Origin: Streptomyces profundus
Lineage (GTDB): Bacteria; Actinomycetota; Actinomycetes; Streptomycetales; Streptomycetaceae
Direction: 5' to 3'
Length of the DNA: 64,000 nt
Assembly: GCF_020740535.1 (NCBI RefSeq)
Contig: NZ_CP082362.1
Span: forward strand, 5,825,501-5,889,500
Below, piece by piece: positions 18,508-26,030 of this stretch; the stretch's first letter is position 1, and the number at the start of each line of letters is the position of its first letter. The notes beneath the pieces were generated by a model, which did no database searches, was not told the origin of the DNA, and saw nothing but the letters and a program-made list of their open reading frames with translations. The position numbers were made by a program, and so were the translations under genes.

Positions 18508-19062
18508 ATGACCACACCCGAAGCGGAACTGTGCCGCTGGCAGTTCGACCTCACCTGGGCGCTCTTCGACTACCACCTCCAGCGACTGGAACCCGACGAC
18601 TTCCTCTGGGAGCCGGGTCCTCTCTGTTGGACGCTCCACCTCGGCGCGGACGGCATCTGGGTCCCCGACTGGGCCGACACCGAACCCGACCCCGTCCCGG
18701 TGCCCACCATCGGCTGGCTCAGCTGGCATATCGGCTGGTGGTGGAGCGTGACCATGGATCACGCGCGGGGGCGCACGCCCCGGGAGCGCGAGGAGATCCG
18801 CTGGCCGGGCCCCGGCGAGCCGACCGTCGCATGGCTCCGCGCCCTGCGCGCGGAATGGCTCGACACCCTCACCACCCTCGACCCGTCCACCCTCGCCGCC
18901 CCAGCCACCTTCCCCTGGCGGGACGGCCCCCGCTACCCCGGAACGCACCAACTCGCCTGGGTCAACACCGAACTGACCAAGAACGTCGCGGAAATCGGCC
19001 AACTCCGCCTGATGCGTGCGGCGGCCTCGCCCGACCTCGCCCGACCCGCCGACCTCCCGTAG
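18508..19062 (+). CDS. DinB-like superfamily protein
   Basis: 184 residues from ATG 18508. Histidines in PTIGWLSWHIGWWWSVTMDHA and the spacing of acidic residues fit the four-helix DinB/YfiT fold, in which three histidines bind a metal. Streptomyces versions are of unknown role and may act as thiol-S-transferases or maleylpyruvate-isomerase-like enzymes. The C-terminal histidine is less obvious (GTHQLAWVNTELTKNVAEIG). It is divergent from the GGT gene. Confidence 0.75.
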   Translation: MTTPEAELCRWQFDLTWALFDYHLQRLEPDDFLWEPGPLCWTLHLGADGIWVPDWADTEPDPVPVPTIGWLSWHIGWWWSVTMDHARGRTPREREEIRWPGPGEPTVAWLRALRAEWLDTLTTLDPSTLAAPATFPWRDGPRYPGTHQLAWVNTELTKNVAEIGQLRLMRAAASPDLARPADLP

Positions 19063-19101
19063 GCGGTGGGCGGCCGGCTGCCGGGAACCACACCATCACG
19101 T

Positions 19102-19131
19102 CGGGGAACGGCCCGGCAGCGCCGTTCCCCG
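19102..19131. terminator. Bidirectional terminator hairpin
   Basis: CGGGGAACGGC (19102-19112) and GCCGTTCCCCG (19121-19131) are perfect 11-bp arms with an 8-base loop between the convergent DinB-like and TetR genes. Confidence 0.7.
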
Positions 19132-19212
19132 AAGGGCTGAGCCGGCGCCCGGCGGGGCCGGCCAAGGTGACCGGTCGGCACGGACCGGCCCGCGCGTGGT
19201 GGGTCCGTGCCC

Positions 19213-19268
19213 CAGAGAAGTCCCCGTACCCAGAGAAGTCCCCGTACCCCGAAGAGGCCCCGTATCCC
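19213..19268. repeat. 18-bp tandem repeat, two perfect copies and one degenerate
   Basis: CAGAGAAGTCCCCGTACC occurs at 19213-19230 and 19231-19248, with a diverged third copy to about 19268. Short repeats of CAGCGCCCGGCCCCGC follow. The stretch 19063-19323 has no gene. Confidence 0.65.
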
Positions 19269-19323
19269 TGAAAAAGCCCCGCGCCAGCGCCCGGCCCCGC
19301 CCCAGCGCCCGGCCCCGCGGCGG

Positions 19324-19944
19324 CTACCGCGCGACCCGGCGGTACGCCCCCGCGCGGGCCGCCGCGGTGGCCGCTTCGGCGGCGCGGTCGGCGACGGCCT
19401 CGTCGATGGGGTCGCCGCTGGCCAGCAGCCGGTAGTAGAGCGGCGCGGACACGGCGCGGATGACCTCCTCCGCGTCGGTGTCCGACGGGAGCTCCCCTCG
19501 TTCGACGGCCTTGCGGACGCAGGGCATCCACTCGGCGATCCGCACCCGGTAGAAGCGGTGCAGCGCGTCGGCGGTGCGGGGATCGCAGGACGCGGCGGCG
19601 ATCACCGCGCGGAAGAGCGGTCCCTGCCGGGGGTCGGTCAACGTCCGCTGCACCAGGCGCCCGTTGGCCTTGAGGTCGCCGAGCAGCGAGCCCGTGTCGG
19701 AGCGGGGGAGCGAGGTCTCGGCCATCTCGGTCAACAGGTCGGTGACCAGCCCGGTGGGCGTGCCCCAGCGGCGGTAGACGGTGGTCCGTCCCACCTCGGC
19801 GCGGCGCGCGATGTCGCCGAGGTCGAGTTGGGCGAAGCCGTGCTCGATCAGCGCGTCGCCGGTCGCGCGCAGCACGGCCTCGCGGACCCGGGCCGTCCGT
19901 CCGCCCGGCCGTGCCGTCCCCGGCTCGGCAGCGTTCTCCACCAT
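19324..19944 (-). CDS. TetR-family regulator
   Basis: 206 residues. The N-terminal helix-turn-helix is LDLGDIARRAEVGRTTVYRRWGTPTGLV at about residues 38-65, and the C-terminal ligand domain is of the AcrR/TetR_C_11 type (LFRAVIAAASCDPRTADALHRFY). It is divergent from the aldo/keto reductase, with a symmetric motif in the 107-bp gap, so it most likely represses that gene and itself. Confidence 0.88.
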   Translation of the reverse strand: MVENAAEPGTARPGGRTARVREAVLRATGDALIEHGFAQLDLGDIARRAEVGRTTVYRRWGTPTGLVTDLLTEMAETSLPRSDTGSLLGDLKANGRLVQRTLTDPRQGPLFRAVIAAASCDPRTADALHRFYRVRIAEWMPCVRKAVERGELPSDTDAEEVIRAVSAPLYYRLLASGDPIDEAVADRAAEAATAAARAGAYRRVAR

Positions 19945-19999
19945 TAACGGGACTCCGGTTTCATTAGCGGGATGGTTCGTGCTAGCTTCCTCAGCATTC

Positions 20000-20021
20000 T
20001 AATGGAACGGCAGCCCCATTA
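20000..20021. promoter_or_regulatory. Inverted repeat, candidate TetR operator
   Basis: TAATGG and CCATTA are perfect arms 10 bases apart, 30 bp before the aldo/keto reductase start. Related half-sites ATTAACGGGA (19943-19952) and ATTAGCGGGA (about 19964-19973) lie next to the TetR start, so the regulator may hold two sites. Confidence 0.55.
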
Positions 20022-20051
20022 AGCGGCTGTCGGTGTCGGGAGGACCCGCTC

Positions 20052-21089
20052 ATGGAGTACCGCCAGCTCGGCTCGTCGGGGCTCAAGGTTCCCGAACTCG
20101 GCTTCGGCACCGGGACGTTCGCCGGCCGGGGCCCCCTCTTCAGCGCCTGGGGCGACACCGGCGAGCGGCAGGCCCGCCGCCTGGTCGACATCTGCCTGGA
20201 ACACGGCCTCACCCTGTTCGACAGCGCCGACGTCTACTCGGACGGCGCGGCCGAGGAGGTGCTGGGCGCCGCGATCAAGGGGCGCCGGGACCAGGTGCTC
20301 ATCTCCACCAAGGCGGCGCTGCCCACCGGCGAGGGGCCGGGCGACGCCGGCAGCTCCCGCTCCCGTCTGATCGCCTCCGTCGACGCCGCGCTACGCCGGC
20401 TCGGCACCGACCGCGTCGACCTCTTCCAACTGCACGCCTTCGACGCCGCCACCCCCGTCGACGAGGTGGTCACCACCCTCGACGACCTGGTGCGCGCCGG
20501 GAAGATCCGTTACACCGGCGCCTCCAACTTCTCCGGCTGGCAGCTGATGAAGTCCCTCGCCTCGGCCGACCGGCACGGCCGCAACCGGCATGTGGCGCAC
20601 CAGGTGTACTACTCGCTGGTGGGCCGGGACTACGAGTGGGAGCTGATGCCGCTCGCCCGGGACCAGGGCGTGGGCGCGCTGGTCTGGAGCCCGCTCGGCT
20701 GGGGGCGGCTGACCGGCCGCATCCGCCGGGGCGCCCCGCTGCCGCCCGACAGCCGGCTCCACCGCACCGCGGACTTCGGCCCGCCCGTCGAGGGCGAACA
20801 GCTCTACCGCGTCACCGATGTGCTGGACGAGCTGGCGGCGGAGACCGGGCGCACCGTCCCGGCGATCGCCATCAACTGGCTGCTGCGCCGGCCCACCGTC
20901 TCCTCCGTGATCATCGGTGCCCGCAACGAGGAGCAACTCCGCCAGAACCTGGACGCGGTGGGCTGGGCGCTCACCCCGGAACAGGTCGCCCGCCTCGACG
21001 CGGCGAGCCTGCGCACCGCGCCCTACCCGTACTACCCCTACCGCCGACAGGAGGGCTTCACCCGCCTCAACCCCCCGTTGGCCGGCTGA
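20052..21089 (+). CDS. Aldo/keto reductase
   Basis: 345 residues with GGGAGGA upstream of ATG. AKR landmarks are MEYRQLGSSGLKVPELGFGTGTF, FDSADVYSDGAAEEVLGAAIKG (catalytic Asp/Tyr), STKAALP (Lys), LFQLHAFD, and the C-terminal NADPH-binding IIGARNEEQLRQNL. It reduces carbonyl compounds with NADPH in the cytoplasm; the substrate is unknown. The adjacent divergent TetR gene suggests induction by a small molecule. Its 3' end overlaps the convergent GNAT gene by 23 bases. Confidence 0.92.
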   Translation: MEYRQLGSSGLKVPELGFGTGTFAGRGPLFSAWGDTGERQARRLVDICLEHGLTLFDSADVYSDGAAEEVLGAAIKGRRDQVLISTKAALPTGEGPGDAGSSRSRLIASVDAALRRLGTDRVDLFQLHAFDAATPVDEVVTTLDDLVRAGKIRYTGASNFSGWQLMKSLASADRHGRNRHVAHQVYYSLVGRDYEWELMPLARDQGVGALVWSPLGWGRLTGRIRRGAPLPPDSRLHRTADFGPPVEGEQLYRVTDVLDELAAETGRTVPAIAINWLLRRPTVSSVIIGARNEEQLRQNLDAVGWALTPEQVARLDAASLRTAPYPYYPYRRQEGFTRLNPPLAG

Positions 21090-21981
21090 GGTTGTCCAGC
21101 CTGATGTTGCGGGCGAACGGTCGGAACCCGAGCGCGGCATAGGCCGCAGCCGCAGCGGGCGCGGCGGCGTCGCCCCGCGCGCACACCCGCGCCGTGCGCG
21201 CCCCCAGCCGGCGGGCGGCGTGCAGCGCGCCGAGCATCGCGATCCGGGCCAGCCCCAGCCGTCGATGGCCAGGCACGGTGCCGACCGGCTCCAGCGCGGC
21301 GGTCCGCGTCCCCTCGTCGTACCAGGCGAGCGCGAAGGCCGCCGTCGATCCGTCGGCGGCCGTCACCCGCCAGTCCGTCTCCGGGCGGTAGGGCCAACTC
21401 GCCGTGATCCGGCGGTGGTCGGCCCCGGTGAAGCCGGTGGCGGCGGGGAACGCGGCGCGATGCGCGCGCGCCCGCGCCTCGGGGTCGTCGGCCGCCGACG
21501 CCGGCCCCGCCCGGTAGCCGGGCGGCAGCGGCGGGAGCGCGGGCAACTCGGCCAGATCCCGCCGCAGATGGACGAAGAACGGAAGCCCCTCGTCGCGCCG
21601 CCGGTAGCCGTGCGCGTGCAACGCCTCGATCAGCTCCGTCTCGGCGTCCAACACGGTGACCGACCGGGCACGCCCCTCGGCGACCTCGTCGAACCAGCCG
21701 AGCAGCGGGGTCAGCACGTCCAGTCGATCCGGATCCAGCTGGAGGTCCAACGCGGCGGGCGGCTTCTTCCAGGCCCAGGCCACGGTGGTGCCGTCCGCGT
21801 CCGCCCAGAGCGCCGTGCGGTGTCCCGGCGGTGGCGTCGCGTACTGCCTTCGGAAGAAGGCGAGTTCGCCGGGATGCCAGCGACCGGGCCGGTCCCAGAG
21901 CCGCTGGGCCAGTGTCTGCGTCTCCCGCAGATCGTCCGGCTCGACGAAGAGCCGCCGCCGGTACCGCCGTTCGTCCACCAC
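21067..21981 (-). CDS. GNAT-family N-acetyltransferase (double domain)
   Basis: About 304 residues. The C-terminal GNAT core is visible in VGTVPGHRRLGLARIAMLGALHAARRLGA and AAAYAALGFRPFARN, and the N-terminal half looks like a second degenerate GNAT fold. The start is uncertain: GTG 21981 follows GAAGGGTGG, while a GTG at 22017 is in frame further upstream. Substrate unknown. Confidence 0.78.
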   Translation of the reverse strand: MVDERRYRRRLFVEPDDLRETQTLAQRLWDRPGRWHPGELAFFRRQYATPPPGHRTALWADADGTTVAWAWKKPPAALDLQLDPDRLDVLTPLLGWFDEVAEGRARSVTVLDAETELIEALHAHGYRRRDEGLPFFVHLRRDLAELPALPPLPPGYRAGPASAADDPEARARAHRAAFPAATGFTGADHRRITASWPYRPETDWRVTAADGSTAAFALAWYDEGTRTAALEPVGTVPGHRRLGLARIAMLGALHAARRLGARTARVCARGDAAAPAAAAAYAALGFRPFARNIRLDNLSRPTGG

Positions 21982-22017
21982 GGCCCACCACCCTTCGGAG
22001 CCCCGGACCCCAACCAC

Positions 22018-22364
22018 CGTCGCCCTACTCTAGATTGCCGCCCTGTCGACTCGGGGGGCGGCAGGGCGTCCGGGTGCGTTCCTCGGGGGCCGCTGCCGCG
22101 TGGCCGCCGCGCGCCCGGCCGATGCCACGGGTCAGGGCGTCGTCGACGAGCCGCACCCCGCGCCCCGATCGAAGGACCGTAGGCGACGGGCCCTTCCCAA
22201 GAGCCGGTAAAGAAATCCCACCGCAGCCGCCCTGCCGGGGCCCTGAACCACCCGATCCTCCCAGGTCAGCGCCCGGCGCGGTGGCGGTCGACGGTGCCTG
22301 GCGCTTCGCGGGAGAATCCGGTGCGCGGCTCTGGACCGCCGGGGTTCCCCGCGTTAACGTCAGT
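22018..22364. other. Intergenic region without a supported gene
   Basis: No frame here has a plausible start site and coding pattern. It separates the GNAT gene from the Cip1-like gene. The functional element recognised lies at its right end (22365-22384). Confidence 0.4.
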
Positions 22365-22384
22365 GGGTGGGAGCGCTCCCACCC
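22365..22384. promoter_or_regulatory. CebR-type operator upstream of the Cip1-like gene
   Basis: TGGGAGCGCTCCCA at 22368-22381 is identical to the established CebR (LacI-family cellobiose repressor) operator of Streptomyces. The palindrome extends perfectly to 20 bp. It lies 57 bp before the start of a predicted cellulose-related secreted protein, as expected for cellobiose-induced genes. No cebR gene is in this window. Confidence 0.85.
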
Positions 22385-22440
22385 CACACTCTCTTGAGTA
22401 TCAGGCGCGCGACCACGCCCCCACGATCAGGAGTTCCGAC

Positions 22441-23286
22441 ATGACGCCTCCCCCCACCCCGCCGCGCGCTCCCCGGCGCGGGCGCCGGCTGCGCGTGCCC
22501 GCCGCCGTGGCGCTGGCCGTGGCACTGACCGCCACCGGCGTCTCCACGGCGCTGGGCGCCGACCCGGGCGCCCGACTGGTCGGCGCCGCCGCCGCCGATT
22601 GCGGGACCGACGGCTTCTGCGAGGACTTCGAGGAGATGGACGGCGGTGCCCCGGCCGGCCGTTGGGGCGTCGAGACACGGGACTGCTCGGGCACGGGGAC
22701 GGCGACCGTGGACACCGAGGCGGGGCGCGACGGCGGGCAGGCGCTGCGGATCGACGGTGCCGACGGCTACTGCAACCACGTCTTCGTCGGCACCGAGCTG
22801 GCCGATGTGGACACCGAAGCCGGCCTCTACGTCCGCTTCTGGGTGCGGCACACCACCGAACTCCCGCAGCAGCACGTGACGTTCCTGGCCATGGAGGACG
22901 TCGCCGACAACTCCCGCGACCTGCGGATGGGCGGCCAGAACGCCGCGCTCCAGTGGAACCGGGAGTCCGACGACGCGACCCTGCCCGAGCAGAGCCCGGC
23001 CGGCGTCGCGCTGAGCGAGCCGCTTCCGGTCGACGAGTGGGTCTGCCTTGAGTACCAACTGGACGGCGCGAACGGCCTGTTGGAGACCTGGTTCAACGGT
23101 GAGCAGGTGGTCGGGCTGGTGGTGGACGGGGTGCCGACGCACGACGTCGACGGGCAGTGGCTGAACCGCGCCGACTGGGCGCCCGAGGTGGTGGATCTGC
23201 GCCTGGGCTGGGAGAGCTACGGCGAGGGCGCCGACACCCTCTGGTACGACGACATCGCGGTCGGCACCACCCGCACCGGCTGCTGA
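22441..23286 (+). CDS. Secreted Cip1-like protein (plant-biomass-associated)
   Basis: 281 residues from ATG 22441, preceded by AGGAG. A basic N-terminus plus hydrophobic segment (VPAAVALAVALTATGVSTALG) forms a signal peptide. The mature domain has FCEDFEEMDGG, YVRFWVRHTTELPQQHVTFLAMED, DEWVCLEYQLDGANGLLETWFNGE and a final WYDDIAVGTTRTGC, matching the beta-jelly-roll Cip1 core known from cellulolytic fungi and some actinomycetes. Cip1 is secreted with cellulases; its catalytic role is unsettled. The CebR-type operator supports induction on cellulose. Confidence 0.8.
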   Translation: MTPPPTPPRAPRRGRRLRVPAAVALAVALTATGVSTALGADPGARLVGAAAADCGTDGFCEDFEEMDGGAPAGRWGVETRDCSGTGTATVDTEAGRDGGQALRIDGADGYCNHVFVGTELADVDTEAGLYVRFWVRHTTELPQQHVTFLAMEDVADNSRDLRMGGQNAALQWNRESDDATLPEQSPAGVALSEPLPVDEWVCLEYQLDGANGLLETWFNGEQVVGLVVDGVPTHDVDGQWLNRADWAPEVVDLRLGWESYGEGADTLWYDDIAVGTTRTGC

Positions 23287-23460
23287 GCGGGCCGGAATTG
23301 GACTCGGTCGCCCGGGGAACTGGCGGTGGCACGCGCTCCCCGGGCGGCCGTCATCTCGTCTCGGCGGCCACCGGGCACGAACCGGCTCCGGCCCGCCGGG
23401 TCGTCGAGCGTCAGCGGCTCAGGCCCCGACCCGGCTGCGGCGACCGCCCCCTCGCCGGGG

Positions 23461-23490
23461 GGCGGCTCGGGGCCCGGGCCCCGAGCCGCC
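23461..23490. terminator. Perfect 30-bp palindrome, bidirectional terminator
   Basis: GGCGGCTCGGGGCCC and its exact reverse complement are adjacent, forming a 15-bp-arm hairpin between the convergent Cip1-like and GH71/99-like genes. Confidence 0.75.
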
Positions 23491-23496
23491 GGTGGG

Positions 23497-24759
23497 TCAG
23501 CCGGCCGGGGGAGTGAAGCGGGCCTCGGTCAGGGGGATCTCACCCCGGAACATCCGCCCGCCGTCGCCGGTGAGGCGGAGGTAGTAGTCGGAGGTGCAGA
23601 ACGTGCCGTCCTCGTCGAGGGCGAGGAAGCCGGAGTCGGTCGGGATGTCGTCCTGGGTCTCGGCCGTCTTGGCTATCTGGTTGGCCTCGTTGTACTCGTC
23701 GAACATCGAGATGTAGAGGCCCTGCACGCCGATCCGCGTCAGGTTGTAGAACTGCCGCCACATGAAGTCGCCGTGCAGCCGGTGTCGTCGCGAGTTGTCG
23801 CCGGGGATGACGCATGGCTGGTAGTCGATGCCGTGCTCGTCGCATTCGGCCTGGTCGGGGGTGTTGACGTGTTGGTAGAAGTGCTCGATGTCGGCGAGGT
23901 TGGTGAGCCGCCCCACCATCCAGGGCGAGAGCATGTCGAGCGAGCGGTAGACCTCGATGAAGCCGGGCCGGGAGTCCTGGGTGCCGGTGCGCCAGTGGGT
24001 GGGCACGCCGCCCATGAGGTAGACGTCCTGGGCGTGGAACCAGTCGATGACGTCCTGACAGACCTCGGGCGGCCACGTCTTGTTGGGCTCGTTGAAGCCG
24101 AACCCCCAGATGCCGACGACGGGTTTGCCGTCCTGCATGGCGTAGGCGGGGGAGGAGATGTGGGAGCGCATCTTGGCCGTCCAGTCGGCCTTGACCTCCT
24201 CCTGCATGTCGTCCCAGGCCGTGACGTCATACATGATGTAGTACTTCACCCCGTGCGTCTCGGCGGCGGCGCGGACCTTCTCGGCCATGTCGTCGCGGGT
24301 GGGGCCCTCGGAGCCGTTGGGGTTGAAGCGTTGGAGCGCCGCGGTGTCGATGCCGTACTCCCGCATCCACCGGAAGTGGACGTCGACGGTCTGGTCGTCG
24401 TGTGAGGAGAACACCGTGGCGGGCCCGCCGCCGCCGAGGTCGGCGAAGGCGGTCGGGTAGACGTTGCTGTACTCCCGCATGTCGGGCCAGCTCATGAGCG
24501 CGTGGTTGGTTGCGGACGGCGGCTGCGACCAGTTGTGCGACCAGTGCCACCACCCGTCGATGGGGGCCTGGTCGCCGCGCGCGGCGAACCAGCCCTGGTA
24601 GCCGGTGGTGATCTTGCCCACCACATCGCCCAGGGCTCGGGTGCCCGCCGCCCTGGTGGCGGGGGCGGCGCTGCTGTGGGAGGCGAGGGACGTCACCAGG
24701 GCGGCGGCCGGGGCTGCGGCGAGGGCGGAAGTGACGAATGCGCGGCGTGAGATACCCAT
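23497..24759 (-). CDS. Tat-exported glycoside hydrolase family 71/99-like protein
   Basis: 420 residues from ATG 24759, behind GGAGAGG. The N-terminus has a twin-arginine signal (GISRRAFVTSALAAAPAAALV). The mature part begins GKITTGYQGWFAARGDQAPIDGWWHWSH, typical of the GH71/99-like (xylosidase/arabinosidase-annotated) domain. YYIMYDVTAWDD, KPVVGIWGFGFNE and LYISMFDEYNEANQIAK match the TIM-barrel strands with acidic residues near the expected active site. It probably acts on an extracellular polysaccharide; true specificity is not established for this group. A good promoter lies upstream. Confidence 0.82.
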   Translation of the reverse strand: MGISRRAFVTSALAAAPAAALVTSLASHSSAAPATRAAGTRALGDVVGKITTGYQGWFAARGDQAPIDGWWHWSHNWSQPPSATNHALMSWPDMREYSNVYPTAFADLGGGGPATVFSSHDDQTVDVHFRWMREYGIDTAALQRFNPNGSEGPTRDDMAEKVRAAAETHGVKYYIMYDVTAWDDMQEEVKADWTAKMRSHISSPAYAMQDGKPVVGIWGFGFNEPNKTWPPEVCQDVIDWFHAQDVYLMGGVPTHWRTGTQDSRPGFIEVYRSLDMLSPWMVGRLTNLADIEHFYQHVNTPDQAECDEHGIDYQPCVIPGDNSRRHRLHGDFMWRQFYNLTRIGVQGLYISMFDEYNEANQIAKTAETQDDIPTDSGFLALDEDGTFCTSDYYLRLTGDGGRMFRGEIPLTEARFTPPAG

Positions 24760-24802
24760 GTGGACCTCTCCGGTGGGGGAATTCCGCGAGTGATTGCAGC
24801 GC

Positions 24803-24831
24803 ATCGTAACGACGAGGTTAAGGGTCTGCAA
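24803..24831 (-). promoter_or_regulatory. Vegetative-type promoter for the GH71/99-like gene
   Basis: On the minus strand TTGCAG (complement of 24826-24831) and TACGAT (complement of 24803-24808) are spaced by 17 bases, close to the primary-sigma consensus, 44 bases before the start codon. ATTGCAG and CTGCAAT (24793-24799, 24826-24832) also form an inverted repeat spanning the promoter, a possible operator. Confidence 0.55.
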
Positions 24832-24832
24832 T

Positions 24833-25200
24833 AACTGAGACGATCCACGCAAAAACCTGATGAGTTCCGGGAATTGACCGGCCGTGGGGGAGCGGGGGCT
24901 CCTCCGGTTCGCTTCGCGGCCGGGCCGGCGTCCGGCCGGGGGCGCGGCCGGGGTTCGGCCGGGCCGGACTGGGGCCGGTTGTCGGGTGTCTGGTGGGGCC
25001 GGACGGGAACGGCTCCTGGCCCGTTGTGCGTTGAACGTGCGGCGCGCCGATCGGAAGCGGGCAGGCCCGGTCAGCATCGATGTCTTTTGGGCCATCCCCC
25101 GCTGATAGATGGCCAGTTGCTTCCGCCCGCCTCCGCCACCGGTGATCAACGGGCAGAATCAGCCACGGCGGCCTGAGGCCGACCAGGGTGAAAGGGCGAA
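24833..25200. other. Intergenic region between divergent genes, no gene seen
   Basis: Frames here show no supported start or coding pattern. It should contain the promoter of the ATPase gene at 25201, but no confident -35/-10 pair is seen. Confidence 0.4.
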
Positions 25201-25875
25201 ATGAACCAGCAGACCGTGGCCGACCCGGCCTGGCCCCGCGTCCGTGACCTCCGTGGCGATCCCCTGGAAGGGCCGCTCTCCCTGTGCTGGCCCGCCGGCC
25301 ACCGGGTGGTGATCAGCGGGCTGCCCGGCTGTGGCAAGTCCACGCTGATGCGGCGCGCGGTCGGCCCCGACGGCCGGGGCGACTCCGTGATCACCGTCGA
25401 CTCCCAGGACGTACGCCGGCGTTGGGACCGCAGACTCGCCCACCGGCTGCCCTATGCCGCCTACCGTCCCGTGGTGCGGCTGGCGCACTACGCCCGGATG
25501 GCGTGGGCGCTGCGCCGCTCGGCGCCGGTCCTGGTGCACGACTGCGGCCGGGTGCCGTGGGTGCGCGGCTGGCTGGCCTGGCACGCCAGGCGCCGGGGCC
25601 GGCCCTACCATCTGCTGCTCGTCGACGTCCCCCCGGACGAGGCGCTGGCCGGGCAGGCCAGGCGCGGGCGAGCCGTCTCCGCCTACGCCTTCCGCCGGCA
25701 TCGGCGCGCGATGGCCCGCCTGGTGGCGCGGGTGGAGGCCGGGCGGCTGCCCCCCGGCTGCGGCTCGGTGATCCTGCTCGACCGGCCGGTGGCCGCGCGG
25801 TCCTTACTCCGCTTCGCGGCCGAGCCCGACGGCTCGACCGCGGCGGACGACTACCCCAGGGTGGGGCGGCCCTGA
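25201..25875 (+). CDS. Small P-loop ATPase/kinase-like protein with a TTA codon
   Basis: 224 residues. The Walker A motif GLPGCGKST is at residues 40-48, followed by TVDSQDVRRRW and a later LLLVDVPPDEAL strand, like small zeta-toxin/adenylylsulfate-kinase-type ATPases that phosphorylate small molecules. Codon 202 (25804-25806) is TTA, rare in Streptomyces and read by the bldA tRNA, so expression is probably limited to late growth. The next gene, a P450, also has a TTA codon. Target unknown. Confidence 0.8.
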   Translation: MNQQTVADPAWPRVRDLRGDPLEGPLSLCWPAGHRVVISGLPGCGKSTLMRRAVGPDGRGDSVITVDSQDVRRRWDRRLAHRLPYAAYRPVVRLAHYARMAWALRRSAPVLVHDCGRVPWVRGWLAWHARRRGRPYHLLLVDVPPDEALAGQARRGRAVSAYAFRRHRRAMARLVARVEAGRLPPGCGSVILLDRPVAARSLLRFAAEPDGSTAADDYPRVGRP

Positions 25876-26030
25876 CAGCCGGGTCGGGCATTGTAGGCCC
25901 ATGCGTGGGAGGGACGGCGGCAGGTCGCAACCATCACTCGATGGCATGAAAAAGTGGGCAATTGCGTGACCTTCGGCCCCAGTTGGCGAAAGTGCTGCTA
26001 TCGCAGACTGGCGAAGGAGGCCCGATACCC

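Noticed and set aside
18400..19002. About 200-codon N-terminal extension of the gamma-glutamyltransferase frame
   Set aside because: It overlaps the opposite-strand DinB-like gene, and the family normally begins at the MFTTRPTLRG region.
22025..22387. 120-codon minus-strand frame over the CebR box
   Set aside because: No ribosome site, proline/arginine-rich shadow composition, and it would cover a well-defined operator.
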